From: Polaromonas sp. CF318
GTDB taxonomy: Bacteria; Pseudomonadota; Gammaproteobacteria; Burkholderiales; Burkholderiaceae_C
Length of the DNA: 64,000 bases
Direction: 5' to 3'
Assembly (NCBI RefSeq): GCF_000282655.1
Contig: NZ_AKIV01000071.1
Span: 1-64,000 of the forward strand
Shown: in pieces, positions 31,332 to 41,423 of the stretch
How the letters are laid out: each line of letters begins with the position of its first letter
How positions within the stretch are numbered: the stretch's first letter is position 1
Notes under the pieces: generated by a model
The model's input: the letters and a program-made list of their open reading frames with translations, nothing else
Told to the model about the DNA's origin: nothing
The model's database searches: none
Program-made: the position numbers and the translations under genes

Positions 31332-32114
31332 TCAGGCCGTCCCCGCCGTTTCGGGGCGTCGCAAGCGCTGGCGCAGGGCCTGCATCGCCACAGCGGTGGC
31401 CAGCGCGACGGCCAGGGCGATCAGGAAGGCGGCCAGCCGGCCAGTAGCACCCAAGGCCCAATACAGCGCGATGAAGAAGGCCGCAAAACCGTGCAGCCCC
31501 TGCAGAAAGCCAGCCATCAGCGCTCGGGTCGCCGCGGCGCCGTAGCGCGGCAAGGTGAAACAGGGCAACACCGTGCCGGTGATGGGCACCGCCAGCAGCA
31601 GGCCGCTGACGGCGGGCGGCAAGACGTCGGCGCCCGCGATGATGACGGCCGCCATCGCCACCGCGGCGGCGATGCGCAGTACCAATTCCAGCCTGGGCAC
31701 CGCGACAGGCGCGGCGGGTCCCGCATGATGGGCCGCGAACCACAGGCCGGTAGCCGGTGCGGCCAGCGCCAGCAGGCTGACCGGTACCGGCGCAAGCGGC
31801 AGTTGCGCGAGCACGGCCGCAGCGCAGGCATAGGCCAGTAGCGCCAGCGATACGCACACCGGGACGCCCCAGCGCCCGGCGCTGACCGAGAAGCTCACAA
31901 TGTGCACGATCGCGGCCGGCAGGCACACCAGGGTGGCCAACGCGACGGCCCTCACCTGCCCGGGCTCATGGTCGAGCAGCAGGATGGCGATGATGGGCGC
32001 GGCGATCATGGGCATGCCCGCGACGGCGCCGCCCACACGATGGCCAAAGCGCCGCGCCGCCAGCGTCGACAGCAGCACCGAGAAAGCGACGAGCGCGAGC
32101 TTGAGTACCAGCAT
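31332..32114 (-). CDS. Integral membrane protein of unknown family
   Basis: 260 residues with about eight hydrophobic helices (for example VALATLVCLPAAIVHIVSFSV and FLQGLHGFAAFFIALYWALG). A GGAVAGMPMIAAPIIAILLLDHEP element near residue 30 and a GLLLAVPITGTVLPCFTLP element near 170 look like an internal duplication, which suggests a transporter. I do not recognise the family. Its ATG directly abuts the TGA of the GST gene, so the two are co-translated. Confidence 0.75.
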   Translation of the reverse strand: MLVLKLALVAFSVLLSTLAARRFGHRVGGAVAGMPMIAAPIIAILLLDHEPGQVRAVALATLVCLPAAIVHIVSFSVSAGRWGVPVCVSLALLAYACAAAVLAQLPLAPVPVSLLALAAPATGLWFAAHHAGPAAPVAVPRLELVLRIAAAVAMAAVIIAGADVLPPAVSGLLLAVPITGTVLPCFTLPRYGAAATRALMAGFLQGLHGFAAFFIALYWALGATGRLAAFLIALAVALATAVAMQALRQRLRRPETAGTA

Positions 32115-32726
32115 TCAGGCTTTGGGATCGTCAGGTGGCACGAATCGATCGAGCCCCCGAATACCTTGCAACCAGGAGCGCACACCGGGAAACGCCGCCA
32201 GGCTGAACTCCACGCCTTCGGTCAAAGCCACTTCCGGAAAGCAGGCAAGGTCCGCCAGCGTCGGCCCTTCACCGACCAGCCAGCCGCGCTCTCGCAGTCG
32301 CCCCTCCAAAAGTTCCAGGGCAATCTGCCCCTTGGCTTGCGCCGCCTCCAGGCCGCCGCTGTAGCCGAAGCGGGAGATGGCACGCGAGAGAAACAGGCCG
32401 GTGCGGACCTCGTTCTGGGCCAGCTCCATCCACTGCCCCACCTCCGCCGCGCCTTGTGGATCGGGTGGCAACCATCGCCGGGCGGGATCATGGCGCAGCG
32501 CGATATACGTCAGGATCGCAGTGCTGCCCCAAAGCACGAAGCCGTCATCGTCCAGCGTCGGGATCTGGCCGCGCGGATTCAACTTCAGGTACGCCGCGTC
32601 CACATCGTTGCGGCCATCGGGCAGCCGCTTGACGGCGACTGTTTCATGCGGCACCTGCAGAAGCGCCAACAGCAGCCGCACCTTGTACGAATAAAGCGAG
32701 GTATCCCGCTGATACAGCTTCATCAT
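32115..32726 (-). CDS. Glutathione S-transferase family protein
   Basis: 203 residues. The thioredoxin-like N-terminal domain begins MKLYQRDTSLYSYKVRLLLALLQVP with the Ser region near residue 13, followed by GQIPTLDDDGFVLWGSTAILTYIA, the glutathione-binding loop and helix. The C-terminal helical domain follows. The substrate is unknown. Stop codon directly followed by the start of the membrane protein gene. Confidence 0.9.
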   Translation of the reverse strand: MMKLYQRDTSLYSYKVRLLLALLQVPHETVAVKRLPDGRNDVDAAYLKLNPRGQIPTLDDDGFVLWGSTAILTYIALRHDPARRWLPPDPQGAAEVGQWMELAQNEVRTGLFLSRAISRFGYSGGLEAAQAKGQIALELLEGRLRERGWLVGEGPTLADLACFPEVALTEGVEFSLAAFPGVRSWLQGIRGLDRFVPPDDPKA

Positions 32727-32796
32727 TCAATCCCGCATCGCCGTTCACAGGCATTGCCGCGCCTGAAGTCACTCAAAGCAGCTGGCAAGACCCTGT

Positions 32797-35700
32797 TCAC
32801 CTGGGTTCCTTACCGTACCCCCCGCCGCCCGGCGTGTGGATTTCAAACACGTCGCCCGGCTGCATGTCGGCCTGGCCGATATGGTCCAGCGCCTCGACCT
32901 GGCCCTGGGCGCGCACCACAAGGTTGCGCCCGACCTGCCCCGGCTCGCCGCCGGCCATGCCAAACGCGCCGTGCTTGCGGCCGTTGGACAAGATGCTGGC
33001 CGTCATGGCTTCAAGGAAGCGCACGCGGCGCACGCCGCCGTTGCCGCCCCGCCACCGGCCCGCGCCCCCGGAGTTCTCGCGGATCTCATAACTCTCCAGC
33101 CGCACCGGGAAGCGGAACTCCAGCACCTCGGGATCGGTCAGCCGCGAATTGGTCATATGGGTCTGGACCACGCTGGTACCGTCGAAACCCGACACCAGCT
33201 TGCCCGCCTCGTCGAGCTTGCCGCCCGCGCCCGAGCCGCCCGAAATGGTTTCGTAGTACTGGTGGCGCGCATTGCCGAAGGTGAAGTTGTTCATGGTGCA
33301 CTGGCCGGCCGCCATCACGCCCAGCGCGCCGTACAGCGCATTGGTGATGCAGGTGGAGGTCTCCACATTGCCAGCCACCACCGAGGCCGGCGGATTCGGG
33401 TTGAGCATGGAGCCCGCCGGGATGATGACCTTCAGCGGCTTGAGGCAGCCTGCGTTCAGCGGGATGTCGTCGTCCACCAGCGTGCGGAACACATACAGCA
33501 CCGCCGCCATGCACACGGCCGTCGGCGCGTTGAAGTTGTTGGTCTGCTGCGGCGAGGTACCGGTGAAGTCGATCTCGGCGCTGCGGCCCTTGGCGTCGAC
33601 GCGGATCGCCACCTTGATTTGCGCGCCATTGTCCAGCGGCAGCGTGAATTCGCCGTCCTTCAGGCGCGTGATCACGCGGCGCACCGATTCCTCGGCATTG
33701 TCCTGCACGTGGCGCATATAGGCCAGCACCACCTCCAGGCTGAAGCTGTCGACCATTTTTCGCAGCTCCTGAACGCCTTTTTCATTGGCGGCGATCTGCG
33801 CCTTGAGGTCGGCCATGTTCTGCTGCGGGTTGCGGCTGGGATATTTGCCGCTTTTGAGCAGCACAATCATTTCGGCTTCGCGCAGCACGCCGCGTTCCAC
33901 CAGCTTGACGTTGTTGATCTGCACGCCCTCCTCCTCGATCAGCGTGGAGAACGGCGGCATGGAGCCCGGCGTGGTGCCGCCAATATCCGCATGGTGACCG
34001 CGCGAGCCCACATAAAAGGTCGGCTGCGTGGCGCTGCCCAGGTAGACCGGCGTGATCACCGTGATGTCGGGCAAATGCGTGCCGCCATGGTAGGGATCGT
34101 TCAGCACATAGACGTCGCCCGGCTGCATGCTGCCGGCGTTCTCGCGGATGACCGTCTTGATGCTTTCGCCCATGGAGCCCAGGTGCACCGGCATGTGCGG
34201 CGCGTTGGCGATCAGGTTGCCTTCGGTGTCGAAGAGCGCGCAGCTGAAGTCCAGGCGCTCCTTGATGTTGACCGAGTAGGCGGTGTTCTGCAGCTGCAGG
34301 CCCATCTGCTCGGCGATGTTCATGAAGAGGTTGTTGAAGACCTCCAGCAGCACCGGGTCCACCGTGGTGCCGGCCGCGAAGGTCACGGCGCGCTCGGCGC
34401 GGCGGTCCAGCACCAGGTGGTCCAGCGCCGTGAGCGCCGCTTCCCAGCCGGGCTCGACCACCGTGGTCGCGTTTTTCTCGGCAATGATGGCCGGGCCCGA
34501 AATGATGTCGCCCGGCCGCAAATCCTCGCGCACCACCAAGGCCGCATCGTGCCACTGGCCGCCCGAGTACATGCGCACGGTTTCGCGGCGCGGCACTTCG
34601 CGCGGCTCGTGCGTGGCATGGCGCGGTTCGGCCGGCGCGTCGCCGGCCACCACCGCCTCGACAGACACCGCCTCCACCACCAGGCCCTTGCCCTGCATCA
34701 AAAAGGCGAAGCGCTGGCGGTAGGCGGCCTCGAAGCCCGCCTCGATCTGGTCCAGCGTGCCGAAAGGAACAATCAGCGCGGAATCGCTGCCCTCATAGCG
34801 CACATGCACGCGCCGGTGCGTGGTGATGCCTCCCTTGCTGACCTGCTGGCGCTGCAGCTCGGCCTCGGCATGGGCGGCCAGCTCCTCCAGCTTGCCGGCG
34901 ATCTCGGGCAGCGCGGCCTCGGAAAGCTTGAGCTCCACCGCCTGCTCGCGGATCACGTTCTGGTCGGCCAGGCCCATGCCATAAGCGCTCAGCACGCCCG
35001 CCAGCGGGTGCACAAACACCTTGGTCATGCCCAGCGCATCAGCCACCAGGCAGGCATGCTGGCCGCCCGCGCCGCCAAAGCACTGCAGGGTGTAGCGCGT
35101 CACATCGTAGCCGCGCGCCACCGAGATTTTCTTGATGGCATTGGCCATCTGCTGCACCGCGATGTTGATAAAGCCTTCCGCCACCACCTCGGCGCTGCGG
35201 CCGGTCTGGCCGGCCAGCTCGTTGAACTGGGCCTCAACCGCCTCATAGCTCAGCGGCTCGTCCGCATTCGGGCCAAACACCTTGGGGAAATAGCGCGGCT
35301 GGACCTTGCCGACCATCACATTGGCGTCCGTCACCGCCAGGCGCCCGCCGCGCCGGTAGCTGGCCGGGCCGGGGTTGGCGCCCGCACTCTGCGGGCCCAC
35401 GCGAAAACGCTCGCCGTCGAACTTGAGGATGGAGCCGCCGCCGGCCGCCACCGTGTGGATGCTCATCATGGGCGCCCGCATGCGCACGCCGGCCACCTGG
35501 GTCTCGAACTCGCGCTCGAACTCCCCGGCGTAATGCGAGACATCGGTGGACGTTCCACCCATGTCGAAGCCTATGACCTTGGCATGGCCGGCAATCGCCG
35601 CCGTGCGGGCCATGCCCACAATGCCGCCGGCCGGGCCGCTCAGGATGGCGTCCTTGCCCTGGAACACATGCGCGTCGGTCAGGCCGCCCGAGGACTGCAT

Positions 35701-36435
35701 GAAAAACAGGCGCACGCCCGGCATCTCGCTGGCGACCTGCTCCACATAGCGGCGCAGGATGGGCGACAGGTAGGCGTCGACCACGGTGGTGTCGCCGCGG
35801 CTCACGAACTTCATCATCGGGCTGGTTTCGTGCGAGGTGCTGATCTGCGTGAAACCCACTTCGGCCGCGATGCGCTTGGCGGCCTTTTCGTGCTCGGTGA
35901 AGCGGTAGCCATGCATGAACACGATGGCCAGACTGCGCAAGCCCTTCTGGTAGTGGGCCAGCAGTTCTTTTTTGAGCAGCGCCTCGTCCAGCGCTTGCAG
36001 CACCTCGCCCTGGGCGCCCACGCGCTCCTGGGCCTCGACCACGGCGCTGTACAGCAGCTCGGGCAACACGATGTGGCGGTCGAACAGGCGCGGGCGGTTC
36101 TGGTAGGCAATGCGCAGAGCATCGCGAAAACCGCGCGTGGTGACCAGCAGCGTGGGCTCGCCCTTGCGCTCCAGCAGCGCATTGGTGGCCACCGTCGTGC
36201 CCATCTTCACGCAGTCGACCACGTCGGCGCGTATCGGCTCACCGGCCTTCAGGCCCAGCAGGTGGCGTATCCCGGCCACGGCCGCGTCGCGGTACTGCTC
36301 CGGGTTTTCCGACAACAGCTTGTGCGTGACCAGCGAGCCGTCGGGCTTTTTCGCCACGATGTCGGTGAAGGTGCCGCCGCGGTCTATCCAGAATTGCCAA
36401 CGGTCGCCGCCCGGTTTGGATGTGGTGTCTTGCAT
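32797..36435 (-). CDS. 5-oxoprolinase (fused hydantoinase A and B subunits)
   Basis: 1212 residues. The N-terminal HyuA part (to about 690) has the ATP-type motifs [19 protein letters not shown] and [19 protein letters not shown]. The C-terminal HyuB part has [21 protein letters not shown], the acyl-hydrolysing half, and ends in a GGGGYG-like segment. It hydrolyses 5-oxoproline to glutamate with ATP, or a related lactam/hydantoin. It is the last gene of a nine-gene minus-strand run with transporters, which suggests catabolic use. Confidence 0.92.
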   Translation of the reverse strand: MQDTTSKPGGDRWQFWIDRGGTFTDIVAKKPDGSLVTHKLLSENPEQYRDAAVAGIRHLLGLKAGEPIRADVVDCVKMGTTVATNALLERKGEPTLLVTTRGFRDALRIAYQNRPRLFDRHIVLPELLYSAVVEAQERVGAQGEVLQALDEALLKKELLAHYQKGLRSLAIVFMHGYRFTEHEKAAKRIAAEVGFTQISTSHETSPMMKFVSRGDTTVVDAYLSPILRRYVEQVASEMPGVRLFFMQSSGGLTDAHVFQGKDAILSGPAGGIVGMARTAAIAGHAKVIGFDMGGTSTDVSHYAGEFEREFETQVAGVRMRAPMMSIHTVAAGGGSILKFDGERFRVGPQSAGANPGPASYRRGGRLAVTDANVMVGKVQPRYFPKVFGPNADEPLSYEAVEAQFNELAGQTGRSAEVVAEGFINIAVQQMANAIKKISVARGYDVTRYTLQCFGGAGGQHACLVADALGMTKVFVHPLAGVLSAYGMGLADQNVIREQAVELKLSEAALPEIAGKLEELAAHAEAELQRQQVSKGGITTHRRVHVRYEGSDSALIVPFGTLDQIEAGFEAAYRQRFAFLMQGKGLVVEAVSVEAVVAGDAPAEPRHATHEPREVPRRETVRMYSGGQWHDAALVVREDLRPGDIISGPAIIAEKNATTVVEPGWEAALTALDHLVLDRRAERAVTFAAGTTVDPVLLEVFNNLFMNIAEQMGLQLQNTAYSVNIKERLDFSCALFDTEGNLIANAPHMPVHLGSMGESIKTVIRENAGSMQPGDVYVLNDPYHGGTHLPDITVITPVYLGSATQPTFYVGSRGHHADIGGTTPGSMPPFSTLIEEEGVQINNVKLVERGVLREAEMIVLLKSGKYPSRNPQQNMADLKAQIAANEKGVQELRKMVDSFSLEVVLAYMRHVQDNAEESVRRVITRLKDGEFTLPLDNGAQIKVAIRVDAKGRSAEIDFTGTSPQQTNNFNAPTAVCMAAVLYVFRTLVDDDIPLNAGCLKPLKVIIPAGSMLNPNPPASVVAGNVETSTCITNALYGALGVMAAGQCTMNNFTFGNARHQYYETISGGSGAGGKLDEAGKLVSGFDGTSVVQTHMTNSRLTDPEVLEFRFPVRLESYEIRENSGGAGRWRGGNGGVRRVRFLEAMTASILSNGRKHGAFGMAGGEPGQVGRNLVVRAQGQVEALDHIGQADMQPGDVFEIHTPGGGGYGKEPR

Positions 36436-36454
36436 GATGTTTTAGATTGAAAAG

Positions 36455-37087
36455 TTAAGCGTGATCGTGAAAATTCTGGCGCCCGCCTTCGGCGCTTTCG
36501 ATATGCTGGTTTCCGAAAGCGCTCCCTGACGCATCACCAGGCAGGCTGCGCCCTGGCCGCATCCTCCCAATGTACTCAAGTACCGGCCGCAGCAGGTCGA
36601 TGGTCGGGGCGCCGCGAGCCACCGCCTCGGCGGTGCACCAGGGGTATGGCAGGCCGCACGCCCAAGGCAGAATTTCATCCTGCATTGCAGGCGGCAGTGA
36701 TTGCATGGTTTCTATTGTGATGGACAAGCATTCCGCCAGCCCCGAGCACGCAAAACACCAGTCATAGCGGCCGCATCCGACACGCACCGCGCGGCTTTCC
36801 TTTTCGGTCATGATGACCAGCCAGTCGCAGCTGAACACGCCGGCATCGTTTCGCGGCGCGGAGGACAGGCAGAAGGTATAGACATTCTCGTAATTCCGGG
36901 CGAATTTGCGTACCAGCACGTCGCCGATGGCTTCCCGCCCACGCGAAGCGGGAGGAAAAGACATCGTGGCGGTTTTGACCACCATCTCAAGCAAGGCATC
37001 CGGCGTAAAAGCATCCGCCAGCAGGTAGGGCCGATTGCCGTCCTTGGCACGCAGGTAGGAAAAAATCGACTCAGCGGGTGTTGTCAT
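36455..37087 (-). CDS. NTF2-like (SnoaL-type) protein of unknown function
   Basis: 210 residues. The first 130 have the cone-shaped NTF2/SnoaL pattern: an N-terminal helix (AESIFSYLRAKDGNRPYLLADAF), then TPDALLEMVV, SRGREAIGDVLV and alternating strands. The C-terminal 80 residues are unusual and unassigned, with several Cys and Trp. Start chosen at MTTPAES (37087); upstream in-frame codons have low-complexity sequence. It lies 19 bases before the 5-oxoprolinase gene. Substrate binding or enzyme role unknown. Confidence 0.7.
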   Translation of the reverse strand: MTTPAESIFSYLRAKDGNRPYLLADAFTPDALLEMVVKTATMSFPPASRGREAIGDVLVRKFARNYENVYTFCLSSAPRNDAGVFSCDWLVIMTEKESRAVRVGCGRYDWCFACSGLAECLSITIETMQSLPPAMQDEILPWACGLPYPWCTAEAVARGAPTIDLLRPVLEYIGRMRPGRSLPGDASGSAFGNQHIESAEGGRQNFHDHA

Positions 37088-37160
37088 GGAGCACCGGATC
37101 GGGTAAAGGGTCGTACAAGAAGATGGGCTGGGGATGGACTCGGATTGGACTGAGAAGGAC

Positions 37161-38123
37161 TCATTGCGGCATGTAATAAGGCACAAAGATGTCATTGGCC
37201 TCGTTGCCCACGGACCGTATCCACTCGCGCGAGAACTTCTCGCCCATGCGCTTGATCTCCTGGTCCAGCTCGGGCGGGATGCGTTCTATCTTCACGCCGT
37301 TGGCGCGCAGTTCCTCGGTGGCGCTGGTGGCCAGTGCCTGGCTGGCCTGCCAGCCGCGCACTTCCGCCTCGGCGGCCGCCTTGAGCACGGCGGCGCGCGC
37401 CTCGGGCTTGAGTGCCTCGAAGGCCTTGTTGCTCACAAACACCGCATTTTTCGGGAACCAGGCATTGATCTCGTAGTAGTACTTGATCGGGCCCCACACC
37501 TTGTTCTCCACGCCGGTCAGCGCCGAAGTGATCATGTTGTCCATGCGGCCCTCGGCCAATGCCTTGCCCACGTCGACCATGGCCACATCCACCGGCTTGG
37601 CGCCCAGCATTTCGGCGATACGCAGGGTGGTCTGGTTGTAGGTGCGCATCTGGGTGCCGCGAAAGTCCGTCGGCCCCCGCACCGGCTTGTTCGAATGCAG
37701 GCCTTGCGGCGGCCAGGGCACGGCGTAGAGGAGCTTCAGGCCGCGCTCGGAAAAATGTTTTTCAAGGCCGGGCCGCTGCAGCTTCCACAAGCGGTGCGCG
37801 TCCTTGTACGAGGTGACGACGAAGGGAATGGAGTCCGCGCCGGCCAGCGGGATTTCCTTGACCATGCTGGTCATGATGGTCTCGCCGGCTTCGGCCTTTC
37901 CCTGCTGCACGGCCGCGCTGATGTCAGCCAGCTTGGCCAGCGTGTTGTTGGGGTACACCTGTATCAGCAGCTCCCCTCGCGTGGCCGTGTCCACATCGCG
38001 GCCGAACTGCAGGATGTTTTGCGTGTGGAAGGACTCCACCCGGTAGCCGGTGGCCAGCTTCCAGTTTGTCTGGGCGTGCGCTGCCCCCGCCGCGACCAGC
38101 GCGGCTATCAGAACTGCTTTCAT
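37161..38123 (-). CDS. dctP: TRAP transporter substrate-binding protein (DctP family), orphan
   Basis: 320 residues with a signal peptide (MKAVLIAALVAAGAAHAQ). DctP-fold features include the AVQQGKAEAGETIMTSM helix, AWPPQGLHSNKPV and the TYNQTTLRIAEMLGAKPVDVAMVDVGKALAEGRMDNMI region containing the usual substrate-contact segment. No dctQ or dctM gene adjoins it. It shares several blocks with the DctP at 44786-45769 (NFHT, AWPPQG), so it may feed that system. Confidence 0.9.
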   Translation of the reverse strand: MKAVLIAALVAAGAAHAQTNWKLATGYRVESFHTQNILQFGRDVDTATRGELLIQVYPNNTLAKLADISAAVQQGKAEAGETIMTSMVKEIPLAGADSIPFVVTSYKDAHRLWKLQRPGLEKHFSERGLKLLYAVPWPPQGLHSNKPVRGPTDFRGTQMRTYNQTTLRIAEMLGAKPVDVAMVDVGKALAEGRMDNMITSALTGVENKVWGPIKYYYEINAWFPKNAVFVSNKAFEALKPEARAAVLKAAAEAEVRGWQASQALATSATEELRANGVKIERIPPELDQEIKRMGEKFSREWIRSVGNEANDIFVPYYMPQ

Positions 38124-38173
38124 GAGGAACTCCTTGGGAGTTGAGGATTAGCCCGGCGCAGGGTGCATGAAAC

Positions 38174-38941
38174 TCACCCTTTCAGGTCGGTCACAAACAT
38201 CTTGCCCGGCGCATGGGTGATGCACATCGACAGGCGGCTTTTCTGGGCTACCCATTGCGGCGTGACGCCGCAACCCCAGAAGACCGGGACTTCATCGTCC
38301 TTGATGTCGACCGCATCGCCGTAGTCCGGACGCGACAGGTCGGTAATGCCTATCGCCTCCGGATTGCCGATGTGAACGGGCGCACCGTGCGCCACGTCAA
38401 ACCGGCCAGAAATCTCCACCACCTTCGCGACGTCGCGGCTCTTGATGGGCCGCATGGTGACCACCATTTCGCCGCTGAACACGCCGGCGGGCTGGCACTG
38501 GAGAGTGGTACGGAACATCGAAACATTGCGGCCCTGCTCCACATGCCTCAGGGGAATGCCGGCCTGCGTGACCGCGGCCTCGAAGGAAAAGCTGCAGCCG
38601 ATCAGGAAGGCCACATAGTCGTCCTTCCAGATCGAGCGGATCTCGCCGCGCTCCTCGACAAACTCGCCGTCGCGGTAAACACGGTAGCCCGGAATGTCGG
38701 TCGTGATGTCCGCACCCGGCGCGCACAAAGGCTCAGTGGCCCCCGGCTTGAGCACCTCCACCAAGGGGCAGGGCTTGGGGTTGCGCTGGCAAAACAGCAG
38801 GAAGTCAAAGGCCTGCGCCTGCGGCACGATCATGAGGTTGGCCTGGATATGGCCGTTGGCGTGCCCCGCGGTGGGCAGGGAAAACTCGCCACAGCGGCTG
38901 GCCATGCGAAGGTCTGCGGGGCGATCAAAAATCTTGTTCAT
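38174..38941 (-). CDS. DUF1445 / YcsI family putative hydro-lyase (D-glutamate cyclase-related)
   Basis: 255 residues. It matches the UPF0317 family: CGEFSLPTAGHANGHIQANLMIVPQ, FLIGCSFSFEAAVTQAG, NVSMFRTTLQC, and CGVTPQWVAQKSRLSMCITHAPGKMFVTD. In mammals the related domain occurs in D-glutamate cyclase, which makes 5-oxo-D-proline. Its place in an operon with a 5-oxoprolinase supports a link with that chemistry (inference). The N-terminal extension to 39025 is not conserved; ATG 38941 is chosen. Confidence 0.88.
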   Translation of the reverse strand: MNKIFDRPADLRMASRCGEFSLPTAGHANGHIQANLMIVPQAQAFDFLLFCQRNPKPCPLVEVLKPGATEPLCAPGADITTDIPGYRVYRDGEFVEERGEIRSIWKDDYVAFLIGCSFSFEAAVTQAGIPLRHVEQGRNVSMFRTTLQCQPAGVFSGEMVVTMRPIKSRDVAKVVEISGRFDVAHGAPVHIGNPEAIGITDLSRPDYGDAVDIKDDEVPVFWGCGVTPQWVAQKSRLSMCITHAPGKMFVTDLKG

Positions 38942-38987
38942 GGTGTGGGAAAAACGGATGGGTAAAAATGGTGGCCAGGGTTTTCGC

Positions 38988-39692
38988 TCAAAGACCCAGA
39001 TAGGCCTTTTTGATCCGGTCGTCATTCAGCAGCTCATGGCCCTTGCCCTGCATCACAATACGGCCGGTCTGGATGACATAACCGTAATGCGCGATATTCA
39101 GGGCTTTTTGCAGGTTCTGCTCGACCAGCAATATCGACACACCGGTGGCGTTGACCTGCTGGATCACCTCCAGCACCTTGGTCACGAACTTGGGGGCGAT
39201 ACCCCACGAGGGTTCGTCCAGCATCAGCAGCTTGGGCCGGGCCATCAGCCCGCGGGCAATGGCCAGCATCTGCTGCTCACCGCCGCTCATGGTCCCGGCC
39301 AGCTGCGTGGCGCGTTCCTTGAGGATGGGAAACAGCTGCAGCATCTCTTCAATGCCCCGGGCCACCTCGTGCCTGTCCATGCGCGTGAAGGCGCCGAGCT
39401 CCAGGTTGCGAAGCACCGTGAGCCGGGGAAACAGGCGCCGGCCTTCCGGCACCAGCGACAGGCCCAGCGGGACCCGCTTGTGCGCCGGCATGCGGTGAAC
39501 CGGCTCGCCGTTAAAGCTGATGCTGCCGGCCGCGGCGGCATTCAGGCCCGCCACGGCGCGCAAGGTGGTGGACTTGCCGTTGCCGTTGCCGCCCACCAGC
39601 GCCACGATCTTTCCGGGTTCGACCTGCAGGCTGACGTCGGAGACGGCCAGCACTTCGTCGTAGCAAACCTTGAGGTTCTTGATTTCGAGCAT
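38988..39692 (-). CDS. livF: Branched-chain amino acid type ABC transporter ATP-binding protein LivF
   Basis: 234 residues. Walker A GGNGNGKSTT, signature MSGGEQQMLAIARGL, Walker B LLMLDEPSWGI. Together with LivG it powers the LIV-type importer. It follows livG by 2 bases. Confidence 0.95.
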   Translation of the reverse strand: MLEIKNLKVCYDEVLAVSDVSLQVEPGKIVALVGGNGNGKSTTLRAVAGLNAAAAGSISFNGEPVHRMPAHKRVPLGLSLVPEGRRLFPRLTVLRNLELGAFTRMDRHEVARGIEEMLQLFPILKERATQLAGTMSGGEQQMLAIARGLMARPKLLMLDEPSWGIAPKFVTKVLEVIQQVNATGVSILLVEQNLQKALNIAHYGYVIQTGRIVMQGKGHELLNDDRIKKAYLGL

Positions 39693-39694
39693 CT

Positions 39695-40405
39695 TCAGTC
39701 CCCCAGGTAGGCGGTGATCACGGCGGCGTCGCTGGACACCTGCTGCGGCGTGCCTTCGGCGATCTTCACGCCGCGGTCCAGCACGACGATCTTGTCGGCG
39801 ATAGGCATGATGCCTTCGAGCACATGCTCGACGATCAGGCAGGCAATGCCCTTGTCCCGGATCTTCAGGACCACGTCGACCGCTTCACGGACTTCCGACG
39901 GGTTGAGGCCCGCCATCACCTCATCCATCAGCAGGATGCGCGGCTGCGTGGCCAGTGCGCGCGCCACGGCCAGGCGCCGCTGCTCGCTGATGGTCATGCT
40001 GGCGGCGGGCCTGTCGGCAAAGCGTTCAAGCCCGGCAAAAGCCAGCCAGTCCATGGCCGCCCTGCGCGCCCTGGCGACGTTGTGCTGCAGCAGCATGGCC
40101 GCCGTCATCACGTTCTCGCAGGCCGTCATGCTGGTGAAGGTGCGCGCGATCTGGAAGGTCCGCGCCACACCGGCACGGGCGCATGCCTCGGGCGGCAGGC
40201 CGGCGATATTGCGGCCGCCCAGCAGGATGCTGCCCGACGTGGGGGCGAAATAGCCCGCGACGCAATTGAACATGGTTGTCTTGCCGGCGCCGTTGGGGCC
40301 TATCAAACCCACCACCTGCCCGGTATCCACACCGAAGGAAACATCCTGGTTGGCGACCAGCCCGCCGAAGCGCTTGCTGACCTGCTTGACTTCCAGCAAT
40401 TTCAT
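39695..40405 (-). CDS. livG: Branched-chain amino acid type ABC transporter ATP-binding protein LivG
   Basis: 236 residues. Walker A GPNGAGKTTMFN and Walker B ILLMDEVMAGLNPSE. The signature reads MTISEQRRLAVARAL instead of the common LSYGQQRRLEIARAL, so its Gly is missing; comparable signatures occur in some LivG branches. Overlaps livM by 4 bases. Confidence 0.94.
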   Translation of the reverse strand: MKLLEVKQVSKRFGGLVANQDVSFGVDTGQVVGLIGPNGAGKTTMFNCVAGYFAPTSGSILLGGRNIAGLPPEACARAGVARTFQIARTFTSMTACENVMTAAMLLQHNVARARRAAMDWLAFAGLERFADRPAASMTISEQRRLAVARALATQPRILLMDEVMAGLNPSEVREAVDVVLKIRDKGIACLIVEHVLEGIMPIADKIVVLDRGVKIAEGTPQQVSSDAAVITAYLGD

Positions 40406-41418
40406 ACGGCCTCCTTGCCGGCGTTCTGCACGGCGGCGGCAGGGATCGCCATCTGCCGCGACGCATGGCCGCGCGCCAGCCGGCGCTCCCGGAAGCTGCG
40501 CAGCCAGCCGAGCAGGCCCGTGGGGTAAAAGACCGCAATCACGATGATGAGGCTCGCGTAAATGATGACGTCGGTGCCGCGGCCCGTGCCGCCGAAGGCG
40601 ATGCGGGTGAGCTCCTCGATGCTGGTCAGCACCACGGCGCCCACGACCGGCCCGAACAAAGTACCCACGCCGCCGAGGATGGACACCAGCGCCATCTTGA
40701 TGGAAAGCGCCGTCGACAGCACCGAGTTCGGGTCTATGTAAAGCTCCTTCTGCGCATACAGGCTGCCGCCGACCGCGGTCAGGAAGGCGCTGACCGACAG
40801 CGCGACTTGTTTGTAGCGCGCGATGTTCACGCCTATGCTGCGGGCCGCGTCAGGTTCGTCCTTGATGGCCCTGAAGTAGTAGCCCAGGTAGCTGCGCTCT
40901 ATCCACCAGTTCACGCCCAGCGTGATGAGCAGCAGGCCCAGCGCCAGCCAGTAGTAAGGCAGCTTGGTGGCGAAGTTCAGCCACAACCAGCCCTGGCGGT
41001 CCATGGGCACATACAGGCCCACCGCCGCGCCGCCATACTCCCACTCGGTGAAGAAGATCTGCACCAACTCGGCCACCGCGATGGTGGCCATCGCGAAATA
41101 GTGGCCTTTAAGCCGGAAGCACGACCAGCCAAAGCCCAGGCTCAGCAAGGCCGCCAACAGTCCGCCGGCCAGTACGCCTATCCAGGGGTTGACGCCGAAC
41201 TTGACCAACAGCAGCGTCGAGGCATAGGCGCCCAGGCCGTAGAAAGCCGCATGGCCTAGCGACACCTGGCCCGCATAACCGCCCACGATATTCCAGGCCA
41301 CGCCCACCTGGGCCGCCATGAGGATCAGGATGGCCATGTTGAGGTGCGAGGCATCCGTGAAGGCGGGGACGGCCAGGGCAAACACCAAGGCGGCAACGGC
41401 AAAAACGAGGTTTTTCAT
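40402..41418 (-). CDS. livM: LIV-type ABC transporter permease LivM
   Basis: 338 residues, about ten membrane helices. The LivM signature is AGQVSLGHAAFYGLGAY near residue 50, and GGVGTLFGPVVGAVVLTSIEEL near the end. A GTG (41427) overlapping the livH stop codon would add 3 residues; ATG 41418 has the better ribosome-site spacing. Confidence 0.94.
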   Translation of the reverse strand: MKNLVFAVAALVFALAVPAFTDASHLNMAILILMAAQVGVAWNIVGGYAGQVSLGHAAFYGLGAYASTLLLVKFGVNPWIGVLAGGLLAALLSLGFGWSCFRLKGHYFAMATIAVAELVQIFFTEWEYGGAAVGLYVPMDRQGWLWLNFATKLPYYWLALGLLLITLGVNWWIERSYLGYYFRAIKDEPDAARSIGVNIARYKQVALSVSAFLTAVGGSLYAQKELYIDPNSVLSTALSIKMALVSILGGVGTLFGPVVGAVVLTSIEELTRIAFGGTGRGTDVIIYASLIIVIAVFYPTGLLGWLRSFRERRLARGHASRQMAIPAAAVQNAGKEAV

Positions 41419-41423
41419 GATGT

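Noticed and set aside
32836-36450. Plus-strand open frame of about 1200 codons opposite the 5-oxoprolinase gene
   Set aside because: It is His/Arg/Ala-rich and mirrors codon bias of the real gene on the other strand; no domain is recognisable.
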